NCBI GenBank assembly: GCA_035281745.1
Contig: DATEDI010000040.1
Span: 1 to 64,000 of the forward strand
Source: 66-474 sp035281745
GTDB taxonomy: Bacteria > Pseudomonadota > Gammaproteobacteria > Xanthomonadales > Rhodanobacteraceae
Length of the DNA: 64,000 bases
Direction: 5' to 3'
The position numbers were made by a program, and so were the translations under genes. Positions 1 to 8,819 of this stretch are shown one piece after another; positions within the stretch are counted from its first letter, which is position 1, and the number at the start of each line of letters is the position of its first letter. Under the pieces are notes generated by a model. It searched no databases. It had not been told where the DNA came from and worked only from the letters and a program-made list of their open reading frames with translations.

Positions 1-195
1 GATCCAGCCGACGATCGCCTGCGGCCCGCCCATCGTCGCCACCATGATCGGGATCGTGATGAACGGCCCGATGCCGCACATCTGCGTCATGTTGATCGTG
101 GTCCCGGAGAACAGACCGATCGATCGACGGAAGCCGGTGCCGCGCGCGGACTCGGCGGTCTCTGCTGCTTGTTTGCCGATTTCAGCTATTGGCAT
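1..195 (-). CDS. APC-family amino-acid permease, N-terminal part (cut by window edge)
   Basis: Only the first 65 residues are in the window; the gene runs off the left edge. The ATG at 195 opens a short hydrophilic N-terminus. A first membrane helix follows, with the GLFSGTTIN and GPFITIPIM stretches and a GGPQAIVGW segment typical of APC superfamily permeases, so an inner-membrane amino-acid or amine importer is likely. The substrate cannot be read from this fragment. It lies downstream of the TonB receptor on the same strand, 191 bases away, with a palindromic repeat (263-333) between them, so it is probably a separate unit. Confidence 0.7.
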   Translation of the reverse strand, partial: MPIAEIGKQAAETAESARGTGFRRSIGLFSGTTINMTQMCGIGPFITIPIMVATMGGPQAIVGWI

Positions 196-262
196 GTCGT
201 TCCCGGTTGGATGCGTCGTGACACCCGAGCACGGCGCTTTGGTCGATCAACCATCCAGCCGC

Positions 263-333
263 CATTCCCGGGCCGCCCGCGCTGTCTGCGGGCGAAGCCG
301 CGCCATGAAACCGGCGCGACCCCCGGAATGACG
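263..333. repeat. Intergenic palindromic repeat (GTCATTCC-ended REP-like element)
   Basis: Between the receptor and permease genes lies a 71-base element with complementary ends, CATTCCCGGG on the left and CCCCGGAATG on the right. Two inner hairpins (around GCCCGC/GCGGGC and GCGCC/GGCGC) fill it. The same end sequence recurs at 25908, 26232, 26370 and 50871, always between genes, so it belongs to a dispersed family. Confidence 0.6.
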
Positions 334-386
334 ACATTGTGAGGGTTCCATCGCAATGTCGGCTGGCCAATCAGGGTCATGCATTC

Positions 387-3300
387 CTAAAACTGCCCAC
401 GAATCCCCGCCATCACCGTGCGTTCGGAGAAGTTCGAGTGCGCGGGCTGGTCGGGCCACACCAGGTAGAAGCGCTGGTACTCGTTGCTGAGATTGGTGCC
501 TTGCAGGAACACCTCCGCATACTTGTTGATCTTGTACGACACCGACGCGTCGATGTATTTCTGCGGCGCCTCGTACATCTCCAGGCCGGAAATTGCACCC
601 ACGTCGGACGAGACGGCGCGCTTCGAACGATAGTTGTAGGCCACCCGCGCCTGGAACCGGCTGTCCTGGTACCACAGGATCAGGTTGCCGGACTTGGTCG
701 AATTGTCCTGGAACGGAATCTTGTTGCCGGCAAGGTCGGTCCGCCCCGAATCGCTGGGCGCATACGTCGCGTTGAATTCCATGCCGGTGTTGCGCAGGAG
801 GCCCGGCAGGAACGTGAAGGCCTGGCGGTAATCGAACTCGGCGCCGTGGATGCTGTTGCCGGTGCCCTGCACCGGTTCGGTGATCACCACGCAGCGATTG
901 CGCACCACGCCGTCCTCGTCCGGCAGCGTGCAGTTGATCACGCTGCCGCTCTCGATGAAGCTCTGCACGTTGATCCGGAAGAACGCGAGGCTGACCATGC
1001 TCGACGGATTGATGTAGTACTCGAGCGACGCGCCGTAATTCTTGGAACGCCACGGATCGAGGTTCGGGTTTCCGTCCGAATTGCCGCCCGCCACGCGGAA
1101 CAGCGTCGGCTGGCCGGGCACCACGGTCAACGAATAGTTCAGCGACAAGCCGCCCCCCCACGTACTCAGGTCCAGCGGCATCATGTTTTTCGAATATGCC
1201 AGCCGCAGTTTCAGGTCATCGGTGAGATTGATCGCGAAGTTCGCCGCCGGCAGGTAATCCCGATAGCTGCGCCGGGTGACCTGGGTGCCGGCATCGGCGG
1301 CCTCCACGCCGTAGGGCGCGGGCGCGCCGGTCAGGTGCTGGGTGATGTCGAGATTGGTGTTGATCATGCGCATGCCGAGGTTCGCCGCATACGGCATGCT
1401 GCCGATGTTGCCGTCCAGATCGAGTTGCAGGTACGCCGACGATTCTTTCATCCACACCGCCCAGGTGCGGCCCGGCGACACCTGCCGCCGCGTGTCGGGA
1501 TACAGGGAATGCCAGTACGCCTCCGGATTGTCCATCGCGGACGGATCGACGGCCCAGAAGGTGATGCCCGAACCGAGCAGGTCGGTGTATTGCTTCCAGT
1601 TGTTGGCGAGCGGCGGCGGCGTCTGCGAAAGATGCTGCGCCGAGAGCGGCCCCGCGCGGAAGAAACCCTGCGCGTTGCCGGCCGAGCACGAATCGTCGTC
1701 CATGACCACGTCGGCGGCGACGTAACGCACCAGGCAACCGTTCGGGTCGCTGGCACCCATGCCGGCGTACACCGGCGTGATGAACGTGAAGCCGATGTTG
1801 TTGGCGCTGCGGATACTGTTGCGTACGCCGAAGTCGAGCTTGATGCCGTTGTCGAAGGCATAATGGCCGTCGAAGCGCACCGCGCTCAGGCCAACCTTGC
1901 GGTCGTAACTGCCGTCGGACTCCAGGGTCTTCATCGACCAGCCATCCGGATTCGCGAAATTGCTGGCGAGCGCGTCAGGCAGGCTGACGCCGAGATTCCG
2001 AAAGCGGAAGTCCGCGGTGAATGGAATCGTGTTCGCCGGGATGCCGTTGTCGTTGAACACCCGGTTGCCGCCCAGTTCGTCGGGGTAGATGTAGGTGCCG
2101 GGAGGCGCCGCGTCTTCCGGATCGTTCGGCCATTGCGCACCGTCTGCGTTGGCGATGTTGAGGTCGGTTTCGAGGTTCACCTGATGCGCCGAGTCGCGGA
2201 TGCCGCGCAAGGTGCCCGTGAACGGTCCGCCGTTGTCGAAGTCGACCTGGACATTGAAGTTCCGCGCCATCGAATCCGTCCGGGTAATCTGCGAAAACGA
2301 TTCGACGTCACCCGGCCATTTCTTGTAGACCTGCGTGGTGTAGAGGTTCATGTTCTGCCACGGCGGATCGTCGGGCGTGCCGTACTGGCCGCCGACGCTG
2401 GCGCCGGTATTGCGCGAACTCACCGGCACGTACGTCGCGCCTTCCCAGTCGAGTGAATTGAACTGGATGCCGACGTTCCGGTCATAGCGATCCTGGCGCG
2501 CAAAGAAGAGGTCGCTGGTCAGGGTGAACCCGCCACCGAGGTCCATCTGGAACGAAGCATTGCCGGACTTGCGCCGGCGCTGGGTGGTGGTGTCGTACAA
2601 CGCGATGTTCTGGCTGCCCATGAACACGCCGTCGGACTTGCCATCACCGTTGACGTCGACGCTGCCATCCGGGTTCTGCCTGATGTCGGACGGAATCGAT
2701 GCATTGCCCCACGGCGTCAGGAATCCGTAGTAGCTGTCCGCGCTGAGCGCGTTCTCGCCGTTCAGCACCACGCCGTACTGGTCGAGACCTTCCGTCGAGT
2801 TTTCGGTGGTCGTGTCGGAAAAATCGCCCGACAACAGCAGGCCCCAGCGCCCGCCCGCGTTGTAGGAAATGAGGCCGCTGGCCGCCTCGCCCCACTTGTC
2901 GGTGGCATCGCCATATTGCCCGTGTGCGGAATAGCTGTAGGTGAACCCGTTCGGCAGATCCCAAGGCCGATAGGTGTGCAGGTTCAAATCACCGCTGATG
3001 CCCGAGTCGAGCATGTTGGCGGTGGGCGACTTGATCACGTCCACGCCGCGGAACAGCGTGGCCGGCAACATCTCGAAATCGGGCTGCTGCGAATCGATCT
3101 GGTTGGGGGTGATGAACACCTCGCCGTTCAACATCGTGCCGACTTCCGGCAGGCCGCGCACGTCCACCGAAGTGCCGACGCCGGCGTCGCGGTTGATCTG
3201 CACGCCGGTGACGCGTTGCAACGCGTCGGTGATGGTGACGTCGGGCAACTGGCCGATGCTTTCGGCCGTGATGCTGTCCTGGATGTTGGGCGCGATGCGC

Positions 3301-3572
3301 TTCAGCTCGATCGCGCGCATTTGCGAAGCGCGCACGCCCACCACGTTGACCACCGACAGCGTGGCCGGGGTTTCGTTTGCCGGCGTGGTGCCAGCCTTGG
3401 GCTTTTTGGCTTGCGCCTGATCGGAAGCGGCCTGCTGCGTGGCCGCCTGCGCGGATGGGTTGTCGGCCGAAGTTGCGGCCTGCGGCGCCGCCGCCGCCGA
3501 GGTCGCGACCACGGCGAACAACGCGGCTGATATGGCCACTGACAATGAACTCTTGCGATGCACCATGAGCAT
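387..3572 (-). CDS. TonB-dependent outer-membrane receptor (probable carbohydrate uptake)
   Basis: This is a 1061-residue outer-membrane receptor. The start at 3572 is backed by a GAGGGG ribosome site nine bases upstream. Residues 1-29 form a signal peptide ending in an Ala-rich cleavage region. A Gln/Ala/Lys-rich linker follows, then a TonB-box-like TLSVVNVVG (about residues 72-80). The plug domain contains SIGQLPDVTITDALQRV and VDVRGLPEV (residues about 105-150). The rest is beta-barrel, ending in the terminal Phe (IRGQF) expected of such barrels. Its length and plug sequence fit the Xanthomonas/Caulobacter subfamily of receptors for sugars. It lies 95 bases downstream of glucokinase on the same strand, which supports sugar uptake, but the substrate is not readable. 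Confidence 0.9.
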   Translation of the reverse strand: MLMVHRKSSLSVAISAALFAVVATSAAAAPQAATSADNPSAQAATQQAASDQAQAKKPKAGTTPANETPATLSVVNVVGVRASQMRAIELKRIAPNIQDSITAESIGQLPDVTITDALQRVTGVQINRDAGVGTSVDVRGLPEVGTMLNGEVFITPNQIDSQQPDFEMLPATLFRGVDVIKSPTANMLDSGISGDLNLHTYRPWDLPNGFTYSYSAHGQYGDATDKWGEAASGLISYNAGGRWGLLLSGDFSDTTTENSTEGLDQYGVVLNGENALSADSYYGFLTPWGNASIPSDIRQNPDGSVDVNGDGKSDGVFMGSQNIALYDTTTQRRRKSGNASFQMDLGGGFTLTSDLFFARQDRYDRNVGIQFNSLDWEGATYVPVSSRNTGASVGGQYGTPDDPPWQNMNLYTTQVYKKWPGDVESFSQITRTDSMARNFNVQVDFDNGGPFTGTLRGIRDSAHQVNLETDLNIANADGAQWPNDPEDAAPPGTYIYPDELGGNRVFNDNGIPANTIPFTADFRFRNLGVSLPDALASNFANPDGWSMKTLESDGSYDRKVGLSAVRFDGHYAFDNGIKLDFGVRNSIRSANNIGFTFITPVYAGMGASDPNGCLVRYVAADVVMDDDSCSAGNAQGFFRAGPLSAQHLSQTPPPLANNWKQYTDLLGSGITFWAVDPSAMDNPEAYWHSLYPDTRRQVSPGRTWAVWMKESSAYLQLDLDGNIGSMPYAANLGMRMINTNLDITQHLTGAPAPYGVEAADAGTQVTRRSYRDYLPAANFAINLTDDLKLRLAYSKNMMPLDLSTWGGGLSLNYSLTVVPGQPTLFRVAGGNSDGNPNLDPWRSKNYGASLEYYINPSSMVSLAFFRINVQSFIESGSVINCTLPDEDGVVRNRCVVITEPVQGTGNSIHGAEFDYRQAFTFLPGLLRNTGMEFNATYAPSDSGRTDLAGNKIPFQDNSTKSGNLILWYQDSRFQARVAYNYRSKRAVSSDVGAISGLEMYEAPQKYIDASVSYKINKYAEVFLQGTNLSNEYQRFYLVWPDQPAHSNFSERTVMAGIRGQF

Positions 3573-3667
3573 GACTATTTACCCCTCACCGGTTGTCGAT
3601 CGAGCCCGACGGGATGCACCGTTCCAACGTGCACGCGACGGATTGCGATCATGCGTTGTTCAATGAC

Positions 3668-4732
3668 TCACTTTGCCGGACTGCACTCCGTCGTGGACTC
3701 CCGCGCCGCCGGAGCGAATCGGCGCCGGTCGACGTAAAACCGTGCGGCGCCCAGCACGCCGTTCTGCCCGTGTTCCATGACGCGCACGGGCACGCGCTCC
3801 AGGAAAGTGCGGACGCTTCGTTCGTGCAGAAACCGCGCTGCAAAATCGCTTCGTTGCAGCAGATCGAACATCGAGGAAAGAAAACCGCCGGCGAGATACA
3901 CGCCGCCGCCGGCCATGAATGCCATCGCGAGATTGCCGACGAAACTTCCCAACGATGCGCAGAAAACATCGACCGCTTCCCCTGCCTGGCGATCGGCATA
4001 CGTGCGGGCGGCCGCGCCGACGGCTTCCGGACTCGCCAGCGTCGGCGCCTCGCCGTGCAGTTCGCACAGCGTCCGGTACAACGTCAGCAGTCCCGGACCG
4101 GACAAAACGCGTTCGCACGGAACGTAATCGCCATCCGGCGCCAGCCGCGCGAGCACCTCGCGTTCACGCAACGACCGGGGCGCAAAATCCATCTGCCCGG
4201 CTTCGGTCGCGATCACGAATGCACCCGCGGGCGTGGCAACATGCACCGCCGCGCCCAGCCCCGTGCCCGGCCCGACCACCAGCGTCGGACCTGCCCGATG
4301 CCTGTCCGGCCCACACAGCAACCGCGTGTCCAGATGCTGTGCATCGACGAGCGCATATCCCAGTGCCTCGAAATCGTTGAGCACGATCAGCTCGTCCAAC
4401 GCCAACGCCCCGCGCAGGCGCGACAGGCTGATCGGCCACGCGAGGTTGTCGTGCATCACATCGTCACCCAACACATGGCCGGCGCAGGCGAGTACGCAGC
4501 CACGCACCGACCCGGCCGCTTCGGTCTCGACGAACGATTGCAGCAAGTCGTCAAGCGTCGAATGTTCGCTGCAAACGAATTTGCGATAGGCGAGCACTTC
4601 GACACTGTGGCCGCGGACATCCGAAGCCCGCACCAGCGCAATGCGTGCGTGCGTGCCACCCACGTCGGCCGCCAGAAATGGCTGCGCCGAAACATGCATC
4701 GGCCGACCCGGTTGACTGACCATTGCGTCCAT
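3668..4732 (-). CDS. glk: Glucokinase
   Basis: This cytoplasmic ATP-dependent hexokinase phosphorylates glucose to glucose-6-phosphate. The ATP-binding phosphate loop is ADVGGTHARIAL near residue 22. VLNDFEALGYAL and the GPGTGLGAA second phosphate motif follow, with TEAGQMDF carrying the sugar-binding Glu, then the AGGF C-terminal adenosine motif. All are typical of the bacterial Glk family, and 354 residues is slightly longer than usual. The start is uncertain: ATGs at 4732, 4723 and 4699 are all in frame, and the family core begins just after the last. Together with the TonB receptor downstream it looks like a sugar-utilisation operon under the palindrome at 4775-4788. Confidence 0.9.
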   Translation of the reverse strand: MDAMVSQPGRPMHVSAQPFLAADVGGTHARIALVRASDVRGHSVEVLAYRKFVCSEHSTLDDLLQSFVETEAAGSVRGCVLACAGHVLGDDVMHDNLAWPISLSRLRGALALDELIVLNDFEALGYALVDAQHLDTRLLCGPDRHRAGPTLVVGPGTGLGAAVHVATPAGAFVIATEAGQMDFAPRSLREREVLARLAPDGDYVPCERVLSGPGLLTLYRTLCELHGEAPTLASPEAVGAAARTYADRQAGEAVDVFCASLGSFVGNLAMAFMAGGGVYLAGGFLSSMFDLLQRSDFAARFLHERSVRTFLERVPVRVMEHGQNGVLGAARFYVDRRRFAPAARESTTECSPAK

Positions 4733-4774
4733 GACGCCCCACGCAAGGTGAACACCTGTCAGTGTGGTCAGCTA

Positions 4775-4788
4775 TGACACCGGTGTCA
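4775..4788. promoter_or_regulatory. Perfect 14-bp palindrome, LacI-type operator candidate upstream of glk
   Basis: TGACACCGGTGTCA is a perfect inverted repeat with a central CG, 42 bases upstream of the glk start. Perfect palindromes centred on CG are the usual form of LacI-family operators, and such regulators commonly control TonB-receptor/sugar-kinase loci in xanthomonads. No regulator gene is in the window. The rest of the 4733-5138 gap shows nothing I can name. Confidence 0.55.
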
Positions 4789-5138
4789 ATTTGCGGTGCA
4801 CCAAGCACACCGCGACGCACCTGGAACGCCATGGATGCCTTGACGCACATGAGTATCGGCCTCACCAAGCTGCGGTTTCACCGCGGCGTTTGTGCTGCGC
4901 TACAGCAATTCCGACCCTGGCTTGGTGCCCTGTCCACTGTTCTGACATGCCGCCTGCGCCACGGCCATTGCGCCGCTTCCCTCGTGTGGCGTCAAGAAAG
5001 CCAAATCACTCGCCGAACCCGCGATGGACTCGCGATGAATGTGCACCGAAAAACGCACTGCAGGCGCTCGCGATACACGCATGCACCCATTCACTCGTGA
5101 TTGCAGATTCGCGAACGCGAGAACCAGTACCGTGCGAA

Positions 5139-5570
5139 TCAATCGCTCGTTTCGGCGGATGCCTTCGGTTTCGCCCGCAACGCACGGATCGCCTTCGCAT
5201 CCAGCCGCTGGATGCGCATGATGCTGCAACGATCACCGCCGGCAAGCACGACATCGCGGTTGGAACTCACCAGACCATTCTGCGATGTCAGGCCGATCAT
5301 GCCCGCTGCGGTCTGCAGACCGGTGCACGGGCCGGCCAATTGCAACAGATAAGCCTGACGGGGATTGGTCCAGACCGCTACGGAGCCGAGCTGGTTCGAG
5401 TCCCAGCTGTACAACGAGGTGAAGGTAAACCAGGGCACGTCGCCCTGCACGAACTTGCTGTAATCGATCGCTTTGGAGGATTGCTGTGCCGACGACTGGC
5501 GCGCGGGCTGTTGCGCACACGCGGCGAGTACGACGGCCAGCAGCAGCAGAATCCACTTGATGCGGCGCAT
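5139..5570 (-). CDS. Small lipoprotein, DUF6491-like
   Basis: This is a 143-residue exported lipoprotein. Residues 1-17 are a lipoprotein signal peptide with lipobox LAAC and lipidation Cys18. The mature part has a Gln/Ser linker and a compact domain with two later cysteines (in GPCTGLQ and DRCSIMRIQRLD) that could form a disulfide. It ends in a Lys/Ala-rich tail. The ATG at 5570 is preferred over an in-frame GTG at 5579. The C..I..LD ending resembles the DUF6491 lipoproteins common in Lysobacterales. Function is unknown and it has no close partner. Confidence 0.6.
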   Translation of the reverse strand: MRRIKWILLLLAVVLAACAQQPARQSSAQQSSKAIDYSKFVQGDVPWFTFTSLYSWDSNQLGSVAVWTNPRQAYLLQLAGPCTGLQTAAGMIGLTSQNGLVSSNRDVVLAGGDRCSIMRIQRLDAKAIRALRAKPKASAETSD

Positions 5571-5735
5571 GGCAGCCACCCCGCTGCGGGAAGGGGAATT
5601 CCATCATCCTCTGCCCTTGGGGCGAGCGCAACGCGCGCAACCCGATACCCATTGGCCCCGCGATCGGGGGCATACTTCGCAAGGGCGGGTCGTGGCCCGT
5701 CGTGAGATCGGTCGTGCAAAGGCGGCTTGAACCCG

Positions 5736-5763
5736 CCCTGCGTTTTCGCAGGGCGAGTCTTGA
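5736..5763. repeat. GC-rich hairpin downstream of the M28 peptidase
   Basis: CGCCCTGCG and CGCAGGGCG form a nine-base stem around a TTTT loop, ten bases past the peptidase stop. It has no U-tract on either strand, so it is a weak terminator candidate. The adjacent GGCGGCTTGAACCCGCC resembles the intergenic repeat at 29030. Confidence 0.4.
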
Positions 5764-5773
5764 TCCGCCGCGC

Positions 5774-8086
5774 CTAACGCAACAGCGCGGTCAATTGATC
5801 GAGCTGGGCGCGGTAGTTGTCGAGTACCTTGGCCGTGACCGCCGCGTATTTGTCGGCGCGGCTCCAGTCGCGCGCGTCCAGCGCCTCGTGCACGGCGGGG
5901 ATGGTCTTGGGTGCATAACCGGTCAACGCGCCCGGCGCCTGGATCAGGTTCTTGTACCAGGGACGGCCCGGCAGGCCCTGCTCATCGAGCAGGCGCTGCT
6001 CCAGCGTGCCCATCAACTGGTTGACCTTGGTGAGTTGCGATGCCGGAATATCCAGGCCCTTGTCGGCCCGCGCGTTGTACGCTTTTTCATAGGCTTGCGC
6101 GCTTTCCTTCAGCTTCTTTGCAGCCGCATCCAGCGGCGCGAAATCGATCTTGGGAACGTTGGACAACCGCTCGGGCGGCGCCACCGGGTGCGAGGGATCG
6201 GCCGCCAGTTTGTACGCATTGGCGTCAAGCAGCTTTTGCTGCGCCTCGGCGGCCTTGCGCGCGTCGTCCGCCTGCTTGTGCAGCTGCGCGACATAGCGGT
6301 CGACCGTGCTGCTGAAATCGCCGAAGCGCATCGGCAGCACCTCCGCATCGGCGGTGCGCAGCACGATGTGTCCCGCGACCTTGGCCAGCGCCACGCCGTA
6401 TTCGAAGGTCGGATCGCCGAAGCGGATGTAATGATCGAACGAGTCGTAGCGCGAGTGGTACACGCCGCCCTGGTTCGATTCGCCGCCGAAACCAAGATCC
6501 AGCGTTGCGATGCCGAGGTGCTGCAGGAATGCGCTGTAGTCCGAACCCGAACCCAACGGTGCGATCGGAATGTCGCCGTGCTCACCCGCCAGCTTCGCGC
6601 TTTCCTTCACCCGCGGACTGGCGCTTTTCTCGTTCGCGTTCACGTGCAGGAACGCACGCTGGCGTTGCTGCACGCTCACCTTGGTTTCGGGATCGGTGAC
6701 GCCGGCGGCGACCTGGTTGACCATGTGTTGCAGCGAATGGCTGCCGCCCGCGAACAGGAAGCCGCGCCCGTTGGTGTCCGAGTTGACGTACAGCACGGCT
6801 TTGTCTTTCAATTCCTTGCCGTGCGTTTCCGCCCATTCGGTGGAACCGAGCAGGCCCTCTTCCTCGCCGTCCCAGCTTGCATAGACGATGGTGCGTTTTG
6901 GCCGCCAGCCCTGCTTGTACAGCGCGCCCATGGCCTTGGCTTCGGCCAACAGCGAGATCGTGCCGGCCAACGGATCGAAGGCGCCGAACACCCAGCCGTC
7001 GTGATGGTTGCCGCGCAACACCCACTGGTCCGCATCGCTGGAACCGGGAAGTTTTGCGATCACGTCGTAAAGCGTTTTCATCGTCCAGTCGGACTTCACC
7101 AGCATGTGCACCTTGGCGGGACCGGCCCCCACGTGATAGGTGAACGGCAGCGCGCCGCGCCAGCTTTCCGGCGCATCCGGGCCGCCCAGCGCCTTCAGCA
7201 ATGGCGTGGCGTCGGCGTAGGAAATCGGCAACACCGGAATCTTCAGGATCGTCTTGGCGTCCTTTACCGCCAGGTGTTTCGCACCCGGCACCGAACCGTA
7301 ACCCGGCGTGGTCGGATCGCCCGGATGGAGCTGCATCTTCATCACCGACCCGCGCTGCACGCCTTCGGGTGGACGCGTCGGACCCAAGGGATAGGTGTCG
7401 CCGGTGAAGTAACCGTCGTCGCGCGGATCGGAATAGATCAGGCAGCCGATCGCACCATGTTCGTAGGCGAGTTCAGGTTTCAGCCCGCGCCAGCCACCGC
7501 CGTAGCGCACGATCACGATCTTGCCCTTGACGCTGACCCCGAGTCGCGCGAGTTCCTTGTAATCGTCGGGCATGCCCTGGTTGACGTAGACCAGGTCGCC
7601 GGTGACATCGCCATCGGCGCCGTAGATGTTGTACGGAGGCAGCGCACCTTTCAGCGTGGAGGTGTCGTCGCCCTTGATCGGCGGCTCGTGCAGCGTGGCC
7701 TTGAAGTGCGTCGGCGCGACCAGTTCCACCAGTTCCTGCTTCGGCTCCGGATTCAGCACCTCGAACTTCTCGATGCGCGCGTCCCAGCCCCATTGCTTGA
7801 ACTGCGCCAGCATCCATTCGGCGTTGGCCTTGTCGTGCGGCGAGCCGACCTGATTGGGTTCCGAAGACAGCCGCTTCAGCCAATCGCGCATGTCGCTGGT
7901 GCTGAGCAGCGAATCGAAACGCTGCTCGAGCTGCTGCTGTTTCGTCGCGCCGACGGCGGTGAAACCCTGCATGCCGTGATCCGCCGACGACTTGGCCTGC
8001 TTGGGCGGCGTGGCCGCACCCGCCACGAAGGTCAACGACAGACACGCCAATGCCACCCCGAGCTTGCGCGCGCGAACGGATCTCAT
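5774..8086 (-). CDS. M28-family zinc metallopeptidase, glutamate-carboxypeptidase-II-like
   Basis: This is a 770-residue exported aminopeptidase or carboxypeptidase. The ATG at 8086 has a GAGGGG ribosome site and opens a signal peptide ending AGAATP. A PA insert domain (about residues 150-300) precedes the catalytic M28 domain. Dinuclear zinc ligands are visible in order: His in GNHHDGW and Asp in GAFDPLAG (about residue 357), the Glu pair in DGEEEG (about 405), Asp in NSDTNGRG (about 433) and His in VYHSRYDS (about 541). A helical transferrin-receptor-like dimerisation domain ends the protein. The full layout matches the PSMA/GCPII type of periplasmic or outer-surface peptidase. It probably has a peptide-scavenging role. 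Confidence 0.88.
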   Translation of the reverse strand: MRSVRARKLGVALACLSLTFVAGAATPPKQAKSSADHGMQGFTAVGATKQQQLEQRFDSLLSTSDMRDWLKRLSSEPNQVGSPHDKANAEWMLAQFKQWGWDARIEKFEVLNPEPKQELVELVAPTHFKATLHEPPIKGDDTSTLKGALPPYNIYGADGDVTGDLVYVNQGMPDDYKELARLGVSVKGKIVIVRYGGGWRGLKPELAYEHGAIGCLIYSDPRDDGYFTGDTYPLGPTRPPEGVQRGSVMKMQLHPGDPTTPGYGSVPGAKHLAVKDAKTILKIPVLPISYADATPLLKALGGPDAPESWRGALPFTYHVGAGPAKVHMLVKSDWTMKTLYDVIAKLPGSSDADQWVLRGNHHDGWVFGAFDPLAGTISLLAEAKAMGALYKQGWRPKRTIVYASWDGEEEGLLGSTEWAETHGKELKDKAVLYVNSDTNGRGFLFAGGSHSLQHMVNQVAAGVTDPETKVSVQQRQRAFLHVNANEKSASPRVKESAKLAGEHGDIPIAPLGSGSDYSAFLQHLGIATLDLGFGGESNQGGVYHSRYDSFDHYIRFGDPTFEYGVALAKVAGHIVLRTADAEVLPMRFGDFSSTVDRYVAQLHKQADDARKAAEAQQKLLDANAYKLAADPSHPVAPPERLSNVPKIDFAPLDAAAKKLKESAQAYEKAYNARADKGLDIPASQLTKVNQLMGTLEQRLLDEQGLPGRPWYKNLIQAPGALTGYAPKTIPAVHEALDARDWSRADKYAAVTAKVLDNYRAQLDQLTALLR

Positions 8087-8197
8087 GGCCAACCCCTCAA
8101 TGTAGGGCCGTCGCTCCACACGCGCCACTCGCGTGGGTTTCACGACGGCGAAAGTCCCCTTTTACGCCCGTTCGCGCCGATTTGCATGGGGCAATGG

Positions 8198-8683
8198 TCA
8201 CGCACGCCGCCCGAGGTAGACGCGGGCACAGATCGAAACGATCAATCCGAACACCAGCATCGCCAGCAGGTTCTCGACGAAGCTCGCGGACGTGAAGTGG
8301 TTGATGCGATGCCACGCCGAGAAATACACCACCACGTAATTCATCACAACGAATATCACAACGCCGTAGGCGAGCCCCGTGAGCACGGGCCGCGCGGTGA
8401 GCCAACGCAGGCGCAATGCCGCGAACACGAAGATCGCCGCGATCAGCAATGACATGCCCCACTGAAGGAACAGCCCCAGCCATGCCACCGCGGGTCCGCC
8501 CTGCAACGCGGCGTTGCCCAGCAGACCGCCGGCGATGAAGCGCAGGATCACGCGCGGATCGATCATGTTGATCAGCGATGCGGCGCCGATGTCCAGCGTG
8601 CCCGCCACCAGCCCGCCAACGAGGATCGCAAGCACGGGGTGACCGCCGCGTGCACGCTCGACAACAGCCGAGGATGCGTTCAT
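8198..8683 (-). CDS. Four-helix membrane protein of unknown function
   Basis: This 161-residue inner-membrane protein starts at the ATG at 8683, with GAGGGA ten bases upstream. It shows about four hydrophobic segments: near residues 18-40 (AILVGGLVAGTLDIGAASL), 50-65, 70-90 and 100-150. The first contains an Asp inside the membrane (GTLDIGAA). I do not recognise a named family. It is divergent from the potassium-channel gene, with 136 bases between the starts. A few small conserved membrane proteins of Gram-negatives have this shape, but nothing here assigns a role. Confidence 0.6.
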   Translation of the reverse strand: MNASSAVVERARGGHPVLAILVGGLVAGTLDIGAASLINMIDPRVILRFIAGGLLGNAALQGGPAVAWLGLFLQWGMSLLIAAIFVFAALRLRWLTARPVLTGLAYGVVIFVVMNYVVVYFSAWHRINHFTSASFVENLLAMLVFGLIVSICARVYLGRRA

Positions 8684-8819
8684 GGAATGGGTTCCCTCGA
8701 AAGGAACGCGCATCCTCGCCGAAGAGCTCTCCGCCCACAAGCAACGTCCGTCATGGCAGCGGTTGGCGCGCCCACAAACGGCTTGCTATGGTGATCGCCC
8801 GCTCAACGCCCCGCCAACG

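Noticed and set aside
339..2456. 705-codon plus-strand frame opposite the TonB receptor
   Set aside because: It is rich in Arg and Val with no recognisable motif and lies fully within the receptor gene, whose protein has a signal peptide, plug and barrel end.
5702..8452. 916-codon plus-strand frame
   Set aside because: It mirrors the M28 peptidase and has no family features; high-G+C antisense frame.
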